64,000 bases of DNA from Myceligenerans crystallogenes. GTDB taxonomy: Bacteria > Actinomycetota > Actinomycetes > Actinomycetales > Cellulomonadaceae. Within the stretch, counting starts at the first letter, position 1. Every line of letters begins with the position of its first letter. Positions 35,210-47,251 of this stretch are shown here, in pieces. The notes beneath the pieces were generated by a model. The model searched no databases and had not been told where the DNA came from. It saw only the letters and a list, made by a program, of their open reading frames with translations. The stretch covers positions 31,115 to 95,114 of the forward strand of contig NZ_BAAANL010000011.1 in the NCBI RefSeq assembly GCF_039529775.1, given 5' to 3'. Both the position numbers and the translations under genes were made by a program.

Positions 35210-36520
35210 TCAGCGCTGGGTGATCGGCACGAACCGGCGTTCGGTCGCGCCCGTGTAGACCTGGCGCGGGCGCCCGATCTTCGTGGACGGGTCGTTCACC
35301 ATCTCGCGCCACTGCGCGATCCAGCCCGGCATCCGCCCGAGCGCGAACAGCGGCGTGAACATCGCCGGCTCGAAGCCCATCGCCTTGTAGATCAGGCCCG
35401 TGTAGAAGTCCACGTTCGGGTAGAGGTTCCGCGACACGAAGTACTCGTCGCTCAGCGCGATCTGCTCCAGCCCCTGGGCGATCTCCAGCAGCTCGTCCTT
35501 CGCGCCCAGCTTCTCCAGCACCTCGTCCGCGGACTTCTTCACGATCGCGGCGCGCGGGTCGTACGCCTTGTAGACCCGGTGCCCGAAGCCCATCAGGCGG
35601 ACGCCGTCCTCCTTGTTCTTCACCTTGTTCATGAAGGTCTCGACGGTCTCGCCGCCGGAGCGGATCTTCTCCAGCATCACGAGCACGGCCTCGTTGGCCC
35701 CGCCGTGCGCCGGGCCGGACAGCGCGTTCACGCCCGCTGCCACCGACGCGAACAGGTTCGCGTTCGAGGAACCCACCACGCGCACGGTGGACGTCGAGCA
35801 GTTCTGCTCGTGGTCCGCGTGCAGGATGAGCAGCTTCTCCAGCGCGTCGACGATGGCGGGCTCGGCGGCGTACTCGCCGCCCTCGGAGCCGAACGTGCGG
35901 CGCAGGAAGTCCGCGACGAAGCCCTGCGACGCGTCCGGCGCGACGAGCGCCTGGCCCGTCCGCCGGCGGTGCAGCGCCGAGGTGATGGTGCTGGTCTTGG
36001 CGAGCAGCATGGCCGTGGCGGTGTCGACCTGCTCCGGATCGCGCGGGTCCACGACCTCGGGGTACCAGGCCGCGAGCGCGTTGACCGCGGCGGCGAGCGT
36101 GGCCATCGGGTGCGCCTGCGCGGGCAGTGCCGCGAGGAACGCCTCGAAGCCGCCGGGCAGCGGCGCGTGCTCCGCGACCCGCTTCTCCAGCGCCTCCAGC
36201 GCCTCGGTGCCGGGCAGCTCGCCGTCGATGAGCAGCGCGGCGACCTCGAGGAACGTGGCCCCCTCGGCGACCTGGTCGATCGGGTACCCGCGGTACCGCA
36301 GGATCCCCTGGTCGCCGTCGATGTAGGTGATGGCCGACTCGCACGACGCCGTGTTGGTGAACCCGGGATCGAGCGTGACGAGACCGGTGTCCCGCAGAAG
36401 CGTGTTCACCTTGAAGCCGCTGGCACCGTCACTGGCTTCGACGACGGACAGAGGTCGGGCAGTGCCGTCGACGACGAGTTCGACGGTGGGACTGGCGTTC
36501 GCCGGCGTGGTGGACGTCAT
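35210..36520 (-). CDS. gltA: Citrate synthase
   Basis: Condenses oxaloacetate with acetyl-CoA at the entry of the TCA cycle. The ATG at 36520 is preceded by AAGGAAGGAAG and gives 436 aa, typical of the hexameric type II enzyme. Seen: TLDPGFTNTASCESAITYID, GILRYRGYPIDQVAE, SGPAHGGANEAVL (active-site His), LMGFGHRVYKAYDPR (active-site His) and NVDFYTG near the catalytic Asp. An excellent promoter lies directly upstream, so it is transcribed on its own although dapC and fdxA are on the same strand. Confidence 0.96.
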   Translation of the reverse strand: MTSTTPANASPTVELVVDGTARPLSVVEASDGASGFKVNTLLRDTGLVTLDPGFTNTASCESAITYIDGDQGILRYRGYPIDQVAEGATFLEVAALLIDGELPGTEALEALEKRVAEHAPLPGGFEAFLAALPAQAHPMATLAAAVNALAAWYPEVVDPRDPEQVDTATAMLLAKTSTITSALHRRRTGQALVAPDASQGFVADFLRRTFGSEGGEYAAEPAIVDALEKLLILHADHEQNCSTSTVRVVGSSNANLFASVAAGVNALSGPAHGGANEAVLVMLEKIRSGGETVETFMNKVKNKEDGVRLMGFGHRVYKAYDPRAAIVKKSADEVLEKLGAKDELLEIAQGLEQIALSDEYFVSRNLYPNVDFYTGLIYKAMGFEPAMFTPLFALGRMPGWIAQWREMVNDPSTKIGRPRQVYTGATERRFVPITQR

Positions 36521-36597
36521 GACTTCCTTCCTTGAAGCACGCGGTGCGCTACCCCTGGTGGGGGAACAGGGCGGCATCGACCTGGAGCGCAGCGTCG

Positions 36598-36624
36598 ATC
36601 CTAGACAAGACCGTATCGTGTCAA
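36598..36624 (-). promoter_or_regulatory. Consensus-like promoter of gltA
   Basis: On the minus strand TTGACA (36619-36624) and TAGGAT (36598-36603) are 15 bp apart, slightly short of the usual 17. The expected transcript start leaves about 70 nt of leader before the gltA ATG. The -35 lies 25 bp after the dapC stop. Confidence 0.65.
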
Positions 36625-36648
36625 GGCTTTGTGATTCCAACTCATCGG

Positions 36649-37758
36649 TCAAGAATTTGTGAGGCGGAACACAGCGTCGGCGATCCGCTCGTCCGTCGCG
36701 GTGAGCGCTATCCGCACGTGCCCGGCACCCGCCGGACCGTAGAGCGCACCAGGTGCGCCGAGGATGCCGCGGTCCGCGAACCACTCCGGGTCGGAGCGCA
36801 CCCACAGGTAAAGACCCGCTTCGGAGTGGTCCACGGCCAGGCCCGCGCGGGCCAGCGCCTCCGTCAGCGCACGCCGCCGGGCCGCGTAAAGCCGCCGCTG
36901 GGCCGCCACGTGGGCGTCGTCGGAGAGCGCCGCGACCATCGCGGCCTGCACCGGCGCCGGGACGATCAGCCCGAGGTGCTTGCGCCGCTGCAGCAGGTCC
37001 CCGATCAGGCGCCCGTCGCCCGCCACGAACGCCGCGCGGTACCCCGCCAGGTTCGACTGCTTGGACAGCGAGTACGCCGCCAGAAGACCGTCGTGGGAAT
37101 TGTCACAAACCCGCGGATCAAGGATGCTCGGCACGCCCGCGCCGGCGTCGTCCGGCCCCCACTGCCCCCAGCCGAGCTCCGCGTAGCACTCGTCGGAGAC
37201 GACGACGGCGCCGATCTCCCGCGCGGCCGCCACCACACCCCGCAGCTCCTCGACCCCGAGCACCCGCCCGTGCGGGTTGGCGGGACTGTTCACCCAGACG
37301 AGGCGGACGTCGTCGCGCCCCGCCCACTCGTCGACGTCGTCGGTCGCGAGCGCCGTCGCGCCCGCCGCCGCGGCGCCGGCCGCGTACGTCGGGTAGGCGA
37401 TCCGCGGATGGACGACGACGTCACCGGGCCCCGCACCCAGCAGGGACGGCAGCAGCCCGACGAGCTCCTTCGAGCCCACCGTGGGCAGCACCTGGTCGAG
37501 CTCGAGCCCGGGCACGCGGCGTCGTCGGGCGAACCACTCCGCGATCGCGGCGCGCAGCGCCGGGGTGCCCGCCGTGAGCGGGTACCCCGGCGCGTCGGCG
37601 GCGGCCACCAGGGCCTCGCGGACGAGCTCGGGCGTGGGGTCGACGGGCGTGCCCATCGACAGGTCGATCAGCCCGCCGGGATGCTTGGCCGCGCGGGCCT
37701 TGAGGCCGGCGAGCGTGTCCCAGGGAAAGTCGATCCCGGAGAGGTCTGCGAGCCCCAT
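36649..37758 (-). CDS. dapC: Succinyldiaminopimelate transaminase DapC
   Basis: A fold-type I aminotransferase that makes N-succinyl-LL-diaminopimelate in lysine and peptidoglycan synthesis. 369 aa, starting MGLADLSGIDFPWDTL, the standard beginning of actinobacterial DapC. Substrate region GYPLTAGTPALRAAIAEWF; PLP motifs VNSPANPHGR, SDECYAELGW and SLSKQSNLAGYR with Schiff-base Lys233. The gene begins 14 bp after fdxA, the conserved fdxA-dapC pairing of actinobacteria, which supports DapC over a general aspartate aminotransferase. Confidence 0.93.
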   Translation of the reverse strand: MGLADLSGIDFPWDTLAGLKARAAKHPGGLIDLSMGTPVDPTPELVREALVAAADAPGYPLTAGTPALRAAIAEWFARRRRVPGLELDQVLPTVGSKELVGLLPSLLGAGPGDVVVHPRIAYPTYAAGAAAAGATALATDDVDEWAGRDDVRLVWVNSPANPHGRVLGVEELRGVVAAAREIGAVVVSDECYAELGWGQWGPDDAGAGVPSILDPRVCDNSHDGLLAAYSLSKQSNLAGYRAAFVAGDGRLIGDLLQRRKHLGLIVPAPVQAAMVAALSDDAHVAAQRRLYAARRRALTEALARAGLAVDHSEAGLYLWVRSDPEWFADRGILGAPGALYGPAGAGHVRIALTATDERIADAVFRLTNS

Positions 37759-37772
37759 GCGCCGTATGCCGG

Positions 37773-38090
37773 TCAGGCCTGCGGCGGGAGCGCGGCGATC
37801 ATCGGGTCGTCCTTGTCGATGAGACCCATCTTGGCGGCACCGCCGGGGGAGCCGATGTCGTCGAAGTACTCGACGTTCGCCCGGTAGTAGTCCTTCCACT
37901 CCTCGGGGACGTCGTCCTCGTAGTAGATGGCCTCGACGGGGCACACCGGCTCGCAGGCGCCGCAGTCGACGCACTCGTCCGGGTGGATGTACAGAGATCG
38001 TTTGCCCTCGTAGATGCAGTCCACGGGACACTCCTCGATGCACGCCTTGTCCTTGACGTCGACGCACGGCTGAGCGATCACGTAGGTCAC
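37773..38090 (-). CDS. fdxA: 7Fe ferredoxin FdxA ([3Fe-4S][4Fe-4S])
   Basis: 105 aa from the GTG at 38090, which has GAGGAAGG upstream. Clusters are bound by CVDVKDKACIEECPVDC near the N-terminus and CVDCGACEPVCP in the second motif, the arrangement of 7Fe ferredoxins (3Fe-4S plus 4Fe-4S). The C-terminal extension (PEEWKDYYRANVEYFDDIGS) is typical of actinobacterial FdxA. It donates electrons to cytochromes P450 or reductases in the cytoplasm; the partner is unknown. It leads the fdxA-dapC pair. Confidence 0.95.
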   Translation of the reverse strand: MTYVIAQPCVDVKDKACIEECPVDCIYEGKRSLYIHPDECVDCGACEPVCPVEAIYYEDDVPEEWKDYYRANVEYFDDIGSPGGAAKMGLIDKDDPMIAALPPQA

Positions 38091-38184
38091 TGCGGGGCCT
38101 TCCTCGGGGAGGGAAATCCTGATGCGGTCCTCGCGGCTCACCGGCGGATCACTGGCTGATCACTGGCGGGCCGCGGGCGGACTG

Positions 38185-38194
38185 ACCCTAGTAT
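38185..38194. promoter_or_regulatory. Overlapping divergent -10 elements (fdxA and small SH3-like gene)
   Basis: TAGGGT on the minus strand (38185-38190) and TAGTAT on the plus strand (38189-38194) overlap by two bases. They face fdxA (about 95 nt leader) and the gene at 38251 (about 50 nt leader). Firing of one would interfere with the other. Confidence 0.4.
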
Positions 38195-38250
38195 TCCAGC
38201 AGCGACGGCATCGTCGTGTACTCCGTCTCATTCCTCGGCGAGGGCAGCTC

Positions 38251-38535
38251 GTGAACCGTGGTATTGCAGGCCGGCCCGTGTGGCGCGGCATCCCGCCGGG
38301 CACGCGCGTCGTCGTCCGCCGCCGGCTGACGCCCGGCGAGGCCGCCGCCGCCCGCGCGCAGCGCCGTGGCGCGGTCTGGACGGACGTCATCGGTCACGTG
38401 GTCACGGTGTCCGACGACGGCGTCGTGCTGCGCACGGACCCGCGTCCCGGACGCGGGGAACCCGAGGAGATCGTGGTGGCGGCGGCGCTGATCACCTCGG
38501 TGAAACCCGTCCCGCCGCGGCCGGTGCGTGGCTGA
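38251..38535 (+). CDS. Small SH3-like protein related to the N-terminal domain of Rv0428c-type acetyltransferases
   Basis: 94 aa from the GTG at 38251, with AGGGCAG upstream. The segment IPPGTRVVVRRRLTPG, then WTDVIGHVVTVSDDGVVLRT and ALITSVKPVPPRP resembles the small beta-barrel that precedes the GNAT domain in some actinobacterial acetyltransferases. Here it stands alone with no acetyltransferase after it. Function unknown; the family link is my pattern match and should be treated as tentative. Confidence 0.6.
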   Translation: MNRGIAGRPVWRGIPPGTRVVVRRRLTPGEAAAARAQRRGAVWTDVIGHVVTVSDDGVVLRTDPRPGRGEPEEIVVAAALITSVKPVPPRPVRG

Positions 38536-38604
38536 ATCGTGAGGGCTGTGCGCACTGTCCGGCAGGAACACTCGTCAGCAGGTGTGTCGCGGGCCACAAG
38601 TGCG

Positions 38605-38610
38605 TAGGGT
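38605..38610 (+). promoter_or_regulatory. Leaderless-type -10 element of glgP
   Basis: TAGGGT lies 7 nt before the GTG at 38618, with no Shine-Dalgarno sequence between. This supports the GTG start. Confidence 0.55.
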
Positions 38611-38617
38611 TCTCCGG

Positions 38618-41203
38618 GTGAGAGCGATCCGCCGATTCACGGTCCGCACCGTCCTTCCGGAGCCCCTCGCGGCACTCGACGAGCTGTCCCACAACCTCCG
38701 CTGGTCCTGGCACGCCCCGACGCGCGAGCTGTTCGCCGGGGTGGACCGCGAGCTGTGGGCCGACGTGAAGGGCGACCCCGTCGCCTTCCTCGCGGCCCTC
38801 GGTTCGGAGCGCCTCCAGGCGCTGGCCGCCGACGAGGGCTTCGTGGGGCGTACCCGTGCCGCCGCCGACGAACTGCACCGCTACCTCCACGACCCACGCT
38901 GGTACCAGGAGCAGCGCTCCGCCACGGGCGCCGAGCTGCCACGCGGGATCGCCTACTTCTCCCCCGAGTTCGGCATCACCTCGGTGCTGCCGCAGTACTC
39001 CGGAGGCCTCGGGATCCTGGCGGGCGACCACCTGAAGTCCGCCTCCGACCTCGGCGTGCCGATCGTCGGGGTGGGCCTCCTGTACGGGGCCGGCTACTTC
39101 CGCCAGTCCCTGACGCGGGACGGCTGGCAGCTGGAGAACTACCCGCTGCTCGACCCGGACGGCCTGCCGCTCGCCGTGCTGCGCGAGGAGGACGGCACGC
39201 CCGCCCGGGTCTCGCTCGGCCTGCCCGGCGGGCGCCGGCTGCACGCGCACGTGTGGGTCGCCGCCGTCGGCCGGGTGCCCCTGCTGCTGCTCGACTCGAA
39301 CATCCCGGCCAACGACGAGGCGTCCCGCGCCGTCACCGACCGCCTCTACGGCGGCGGCGGCGAGCACCGGCTGCAGCAGGAGCTGCTGCTCGGCGTCGGC
39401 GGCGTGCGCGCGCTGCGGATCTGGTCGCGGCTGACCGGCGCGCCGGAGCCCGAGGTCTATCACACCAACGAGGGCCACGCCGGGTTCCTCGGGGTCGAGC
39501 GCATCCGCGAGCTCGTGTCCGTCGGCCTGAGCGTCGACGAGGCCCTGGAGGCGGTCCGCGCCGCCACGGTCTTCACCACGCACACGCCCGTCCCGGCCGG
39601 GATCGACCGGTTCAGCAAGGACCTGGTGAGCGGCTACTTCGGCGGCGACAACCAGATGGACGGCGTCCCGGTGGACCGGGTGCTCGCGCTCGGCTCCGAG
39701 GACTACGAGGGCGGTGACCCGACGGTCTTCAACATGGCCGTCATGGGCCTGCGCCTCGGCGGCCGCGCCAACGGCGTCTCCCTGCTGCACGGCCAGGTCT
39801 CCCGCGAGATGTTCGAGGGGCTCTGGCCCGGCTTCGACGCGCGCGAGGTGCCGATCACCTCGGTCACCAACGGCGTGCACTCGCCCACCTGGGTCGCCCC
39901 CCAGCTCGTCCGCCTCCAGCAGGAGCGGCTCGGGCTGGACCAGCTCACCGCGCCGGAGGCGTCGGCCGGATGGCTCGACCCGGGCAAGGTGTCCGACGCC
40001 GACCTGTGGTCGATCCGCTCGGAGCTGCGGTCCGAGCTCGTGGACGAGGTGCGCCTGAGGGTGCGCAAGTCCTGGCGCGAGCGCGGGGCGTCCCCGGCCG
40101 AGCTCGGCTGGATCGACGACGTCTTCTCGCCCGACGTCCTGACCATCGGCTTCGCCCGCCGCGTGCCGACCTACAAGCGCCTGACGCTGATGCTGCGGGA
40201 CCCGGCGCGGCTGCGCGCCCTGCTGCTGCACCCCCAGCGCCCGGTCCAGCTGGTCGTGGCCGGCAAGTCCCACCCCGCCGACGAGCAGGGCAAGCGCCTC
40301 ATCCAGCAGCTCGTCCGCTTCGCCGACGACCCGGCGGTCCGCCACCGCATCGTGTTCCTCCCGAACTACGACATCGGCATGGCCCAGTCCCTCTACCCGG
40401 GCTGCGACGTCTGGCTCAACAACCCGCTGCGGCCGCTGGAGGCGTCCGGCACGTCCGGCATGAAGTCCGCCCTGAACGGCGGCCTCAACCTGTCCATCGA
40501 GGACGGCTGGTGGGCCGAGTGGTACGACGGCGAGAACGGCTGGGGCATCCCGACCGCCGACGGCGTCGACGACCCGGACCGCCGCGACGACCTCGAGGCC
40601 GCCGCCCTCTACGACCTCGTCGAGACCACGGTCGCCCCGCTCTACTACGACCGCGGGCCCGAGGGCGTCCCGGGCCGCTGGCTCGAGATGGTGCGCCACA
40701 CCCTCGCCACCCTCGGCCCCAAGGTGCAGGCCACCCGGATGGTCGGCGAGTACGTGCACGGCCTCTACGCCCCGGCGGCGGAGGCCGGGCGCACCCTCGC
40801 GGCGGGCAGCTACGGCTCCGCCCGGGACCTCGCCACCTGGAAGGCCCGGGTCCGCGAGGGCTGGCACCACGTGCGGGTGGACCACGTCGAGTCGGGCGGC
40901 ATCGCCGACGCCGCCCAGGTGGGCGACCGGCTCGCGGTCAAGGCCTACGTCTCGCTGGGCTCCCTCACGCCCGACGACGTCGACGTCCAGGTGGTCCACG
41001 GCCACGTCAACGAGTCCGACGTCATCGAGGACTTCCAGGCCGACCCGCTCGCCCACGCCGACTCCTACGAGGCCGGCCGCCACGCCTTCGCGGGCGAGGT
41101 CGCCCTCGACTCCTCGGGCCCGTTCGGCTACACCGTCCGCATCGTCCCCCGCCACCCGGGCCAGACGAACGTCGCCGACCTCGGGCTGGTGGTCAACGCC
41201 TGA
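38618..41203 (+). CDS. glgP: Alpha-glucan phosphorylase (GT35, DUF3417 type)
   Basis: Releases glucose-1-phosphate from alpha-1,4-glucans using PLP and phosphate. 861 aa. The N-terminal DUF3417 region (LDELSHNLRWSWHAPTRELF) identifies the bacterial alpha-glucan phosphorylase subfamily. Core motifs: GIAYFSPEFGITSVLPQYSG, GGLGILAGDHLKSASDL, HTNEGHAGFLGVERI and SGTSGMKSALNGGLNLSI with PLP Lys616. It heads the glycogen cluster and ends in a strong hairpin before glgE, so it is probably transcribed separately. In GlgE-pathway actinobacteria the same enzyme also yields maltose-1-phosphate-derived material. Confidence 0.95.
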   Translation: MRAIRRFTVRTVLPEPLAALDELSHNLRWSWHAPTRELFAGVDRELWADVKGDPVAFLAALGSERLQALAADEGFVGRTRAAADELHRYLHDPRWYQEQRSATGAELPRGIAYFSPEFGITSVLPQYSGGLGILAGDHLKSASDLGVPIVGVGLLYGAGYFRQSLTRDGWQLENYPLLDPDGLPLAVLREEDGTPARVSLGLPGGRRLHAHVWVAAVGRVPLLLLDSNIPANDEASRAVTDRLYGGGGEHRLQQELLLGVGGVRALRIWSRLTGAPEPEVYHTNEGHAGFLGVERIRELVSVGLSVDEALEAVRAATVFTTHTPVPAGIDRFSKDLVSGYFGGDNQMDGVPVDRVLALGSEDYEGGDPTVFNMAVMGLRLGGRANGVSLLHGQVSREMFEGLWPGFDAREVPITSVTNGVHSPTWVAPQLVRLQQERLGLDQLTAPEASAGWLDPGKVSDADLWSIRSELRSELVDEVRLRVRKSWRERGASPAELGWIDDVFSPDVLTIGFARRVPTYKRLTLMLRDPARLRALLLHPQRPVQLVVAGKSHPADEQGKRLIQQLVRFADDPAVRHRIVFLPNYDIGMAQSLYPGCDVWLNNPLRPLEASGTSGMKSALNGGLNLSIEDGWWAEWYDGENGWGIPTADGVDDPDRRDDLEAAALYDLVETTVAPLYYDRGPEGVPGRWLEMVRHTLATLGPKVQATRMVGEYVHGLYAPAAEAGRTLAAGSYGSARDLATWKARVREGWHHVRVDHVESGGIADAAQVGDRLAVKAYVSLGSLTPDDVDVQVVHGHVNESDVIEDFQADPLAHADSYEAGRHAFAGEVALDSSGPFGYTVRIVPRHPGQTNVADLGLVVNA

Positions 41204-41211
41204 GGACGCCC

Positions 41212-41251
41212 CCGTGCGAGGGTGGTCCCCCCGGGGGCCGCCCTCGCACGG
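41212..41251 (+). terminator. Terminator after glgP
   Basis: CCGTGCGAGGGTGG (41212-41225) pairs with 41238-41251 with one G-T pair, and the interior C/G run extends the stem. It starts 8 bp past the glgP stop. Confidence 0.8.
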
Positions 41252-41292
41252 TTGCGCTCGCGGACATGGACCCTGCGTGAAGCTTGCGCGAA

Positions 41293-41339
41293 CCTGTTAC
41301 ACGCCCGTAGTGCATCTGGTGACAGGTCGTGGATAGCGT
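41293..41339 (+). promoter_or_regulatory. glgE leaderless promoter with inverted repeat
   Basis: TAGCGT (41334-41339) precedes the GTG at 41346 by 6 nt. CCTGT (41293-41297) and ACAGG (41322-41326) form an inverted repeat across the -35 region, a possible operator. Confidence 0.45.
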
Positions 41340-41345
41340 GGGTCC

Positions 41346-43657
41346 GTGAGCAGCGCGCGCATCCCTCAAGGCGGCACGGGCCGCCCCAAAGTCGTCAACC
41401 GCCGGGCCGAGAAGACCCCTGATCCCGCTCGCCGGGCGACGGGTGCGGGCTCGGCCCGCCCCGCCTCCGCCCGGCACGCCGCCGGGCCCGCCGCGCCGCA
41501 GGAAATCGGCCGGATTCCCGTCATCCAGGTGTCCCCCGTGGTCGAGGGCGGGCGCTGGCCCGCCAAGGGCGCCGTCGGCGAGGTGATCCCCGTCGAGGCG
41601 ACGGTCTTCCGCGAGGGGCACGACGCCGTCGCCGCGACCGCCGTGCTCGTCGCCCCCGACGGCACGGACCACTCCTGGGTGCCGATGACCGACGTCGCGC
41701 CGGGCCTCGACCGGTTCCGGGGCTTCGTGCAGCCCGACGCCGAGGGCGACTGGTCGTTCCGCGTGGAGGCGTGGAGCGACCCGTACGCCACCTGGGTCCA
41801 CGACGCCACGATCAAGATCGAGGCGGGGATCGACGTCGACCTCATGCTCGCCGAGGGCGCGAAGCTCTTCACCCGCATCCTCAACCCGCTGCACCGCGAC
41901 ACCCTGGTCGCCGCGGACCGCACCCCGGCGGACTCCCGCCTCCTGGCCGGCACCCTGGCCGCGCTCAAGGACGACACGCGCCCGGCCGGCGCGCGCCTCG
42001 CCGCCGCGACGTCGCCCGAGGTCACGGAGGCGCTGGCCCGGTCCCCGCACCGCGAGCTGGTGACGTCGTCGGACACCTACCGGCTGCGCGTCTCGCGCCC
42101 GCTCGCGCTCGCGGGGGCCTGGTACGAGCTGTTCCCGCGGTCGGAGGGCGCGTACCAGAAGGCCGACGGGACCTGGGTCTCGGGCACGTTCGCGACCGCC
42201 GCGAAGCGCCTGCCGGAGATCGCCGGCATGGGGTTCGACGTCGTCTACCTGACGCCCGTCTCCCCCATCGGCACCACCTTCCGCAAGGGACGCAACAACA
42301 CGCTCGAGGCGCGGCCGGGCGATCCCGGCAGCCCGTACGCCATCGGCTCGCCCGACGGCGGCCACGACGCGATCCACCACGACCTCGGCACCGAGGACGA
42401 CTTCCGGGACTTCGTCGCCGCCGCGCGCGCCGAGGGCCTGGAGGTGGCGCTCGACATCGCGCTGCAGTGCTCGCCGGACCACCCCTGGGTCACGGAGCAC
42501 CCGGAGTGGTTCACCGTCCGGGCCGACGGCTCCATCGCCTACGCGGAGAACCCGCCGAAGAAGTACCAGGACATCTACCCGCTCGCCTTCGACCGCGACC
42601 CGGTGGGCCTGAGCCACGAGATCCTGCGCGTGCTGCGCGTCTGGATCGACCGCGGCGTCACGCTGTTCCGCGTCGACAACCCGCACACCAAGCCGCTGAA
42701 CTTCTGGGAGTGGCTGCTCGCGGAGGTGCACCGCACCAACCCCGAGGTGATCTTCCTCAGCGAGGCGTTCACGAGGCCCGCGATGATGCAGACGCTGGCG
42801 CGGATCGGGTTCCACCAGTCGTACACGTACTTCACGTGGCGCAACACCAAGGAGGAGCTCGAGGAGTACCTCGCCGAGGTGTCCGGGCCGCTCGGCTCGG
42901 TCATGCGGCCGAACTTCTGGCCCACCACCCACGACATCCTCACGCCGTACGTCCAGCAGGGCGGCGCGGCCGGGCACGCGATCCGCGCGGTGCTGGCGGC
43001 GCTGGGCTCGCCGTCGTGGGGCCTGTACTCGGGGTACGAGCTCGTGGAGAACGTGCCGCGCCCGGGCGCCGAGGAGCACATCGACAACGAGAAGTACGAG
43101 TACCGCCCGCGGGACTGGGACCGCGCGGAGCAGCTGGGCGTGCGCGCGCTCGTGACGCGGCTGAACCAGATTCGCGCCGAGCACCCGGCGTTGCGTCAGT
43201 TGCGCGACCTTGCGGTGCACCCGACCACGAACGACCAGGTCGTGGCGTTTTCGCGACGGATCAGCGCAGAATTCCTGCCCACCCTGCGAAACGGTTCGAA
43301 CGGGCGCACGATGGTGCCAGGGGGAAATGCGGGAGCAGTACCGGCCGGTGCCGAAGGCGGCACCGGAACCGGGTCCGTCGCCACCCCCTCTCACGACGAC
43401 GTGATCGTGGTCGTGGTGAATCTTGATCCCTGGAACTCACAGGAGTCGCTGGTGCACCTGGACCTGGAAGCCCTCGGCCTGACGCCGCCGTCGGGCGACG
43501 ACGACGCCCCGTTCTACGTGGCGCACGACCTGCTCTCGAACGAGACCTACGGCTGGGGAGCCACGCCGTTCGTACGGCTTGACCCGGCACACCGGGTGGC
43601 CCACGTGCTGCACGTGACGCCGGCCGGCATGGACCGCGGTGGAACGGGAGGGATCTC

Positions 43658-43661
<4 letters not shown>
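41346..43661 (+). CDS. glgE: Alpha-1,4-glucan:maltose-1-phosphate maltosyltransferase GlgE (GH13_3)
   Basis: Transfers maltosyl units from maltose-1-phosphate to growing alpha-glucans. 771 aa. N-terminal beta domain (IGRIPVIQVSPVVEGGRWPA), helical domain S, then the barrel with FRVDNPHTKPLNFWEWLL (nucleophile Asp444) and IFLSEAFTRPAMM (acid/base Glu473), a 29-residue spacing as in characterised GlgE. HQSYTYFTWRN follows. A roughly 45-residue basic N-terminal extension precedes the fold, and the C-terminal region has a Gly/Ala insert at about 655-680. Coupled to treS by an ATGA overlap. Confidence 0.96.
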
Positions 43662-45585
<1,924 letters not shown>

Positions 45586-45589
<4 letters not shown>

Positions 45590-47109
45590 CGGTCATCGGC
45601 CAGGCGCGAGACGTCGACGTCCACGAGGGCACCGGCCCCCTTCCCGGCGGGGTCCTGCGCCTGCTCGAGGACTGGCTGCCCGGACGCCGCTGGTACCCGA
45701 TCCCGGGCAACGGCGTCCGGCACGTGCCGTGGTGCACGGTGGTCCTCGCCTCGGGGACGACGACGGAGACGGACGCCCCGGCCGACGTCGTCGTCCCCCT
45801 CCTGCGGCTGACGGGGCCCGGCCTGCCCGACTCGTCCGACGAGGGCGCGCTGGTCATCCAGGTACCGCTGGTGCTCCGGCCGGCCGGCGGGCGACCGGCA
45901 GGGGGTTCCGCCGGGGTTCCGCCGGAGGAGCCGGACGGGGAGCCGGCCGAGGAGCCCGGCCTGATCGGCGTCGTCGACACGCCCGCCGGGCCCGTGTCCG
46001 TGTACGACGGCGGTGCGGACCCGGCGGCCTGGCGCGCCTACCTCGCCGCGGCGCTCGCCGGACGCGGGCCGGAGGAGTACACCCCCGGCCCGAGCGACGC
46101 CGAGCTCGCCGAGGCGCACCCGCTCGGCGGCGAGCAGTCGAACTCCTCGGTGCTGGTGCCCGGCCTGCGGCCCCCGATCCCGGGGTTCCCCGGCGAGCTG
46201 GCCGACGGCGTGATCCTCAAGATCCTGCGCACGGTGCCGCTCGGGCCGCACCCGGACGTCGTCGTCCCCGAGGCGCTCACCCGGGCCGGCTGGAAGGGCG
46301 TCCCGCGCTACCTGGGCGCCGTCGAGCTGCCGCACGAGAACCCGGCGGAGCCGCACGACGCGCCCGTCGCGCACCTCGCCGTCGTGGCCGAGCTGATCAC
46401 CGAGGCCGACGACGGGTTCGAGCTGGCCTGCGCGCACGCCAGCGAGGGCGTGGCCTTCGACGAGCAGGCGGCCGCGCTCGGCGCCGCCGTCGCGCACCTG
46501 CACGCGGCCCTGGCCGTGGCGCGGCCGACCGACGCGACCCTCGACGCGAGCGGCTTCATGGGCGTGCTGAGGCGGCGGGCGGCGGAGGCGATCGCCGACG
46601 TCACGGAGCTGGCGCCGCACCGCGGCGGCATCACGGCCTTCTACGACGAGGTCAGCGACCGCCTGTCGGCGGTGACCGCCGAGCGCCCGATCCCGCTGCA
46701 GGCGATCCACGGGGACCTGCACCTCGGGCAGGTGCTGCACGCGCGCGACGGGTGGAAGGTGCTCGACTTCGAGGGCGAACCGCAGCGCCCGGTCGCCGAG
46801 CGCACGGCCCCCGACCTGCCGCTGCGCGACGTCGCCGGGCTGCTGCGCTCGTTCGACTACGCGGCGGCGGTGGGCGAGGCGAAGGACCCGGACTGGTCGG
46901 GGGACGCCCAGCTCTCGTTCCTGGAGGGCTACCGGGAGGCCGCGGGCGACGCCCCGGCGTCGTCGGCCCTGGACGTCACGACGGCCTCCCTGCTGCTCCG
47001 CGCCCTGACCCTGGACAAGGCCCTCTACGAGACCGTCTACGAGTCCCGCCACCGCCCCGCCTGGCTCCCCATCCCCCTGACGGCGGTCTCCCGCACCCTG
47101 TCCCGCTGA
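45586..47109 (+). CDS. mak: Maltokinase
   Basis: Phosphorylates maltose with ATP to maltose-1-phosphate, the GlgE donor. 507 aa. The GTG at 45586 has GGAGGA upstream and overlaps the treS stop (GTGA). The N-terminal cap (LEDWLPGRRWYPIPG) is characteristic; kinase motifs are HGDLHLGQVL (Asp377) and VLDFEGEPQRP (Asp394). The N-terminal lobe has a Pro/Glu-rich loop at about residues 100-125. It completes the TreS-Mak-GlgE trio; glgB, usually next, is absent here and lies at 58 kb. Confidence 0.94.
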
Positions 47110-47123
47110 CGCCGACGAGGGTA

Positions 47124-47191
47124 GGTCGGCGACCACGAGCTTCGCGTGCATCGCCCGAGTGGGCTCGACGGAAACCTCGTGCTCGCCGACC
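47124..47191. repeat. Imperfect palindromic intergenic element, copy A (after mak)
   Basis: A 16-bp stem (47124-47139 with 47176-47191, one mismatch) lies 14 bp after mak. The block GGTAGGTCGGC, CCACGAGCTT, five bases, GCATCG recurs downstream of the ngcG-like gene (copy B). It could be a terminator for mak as well as a dispersed repeat. Confidence 0.7.
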
Positions 47192-47251
47192 GAACCTCGT
47201 TATGCAGCCGTGATGGACCGGTGGTTGCGGATCCGTGGGGCTGTGACTAGG

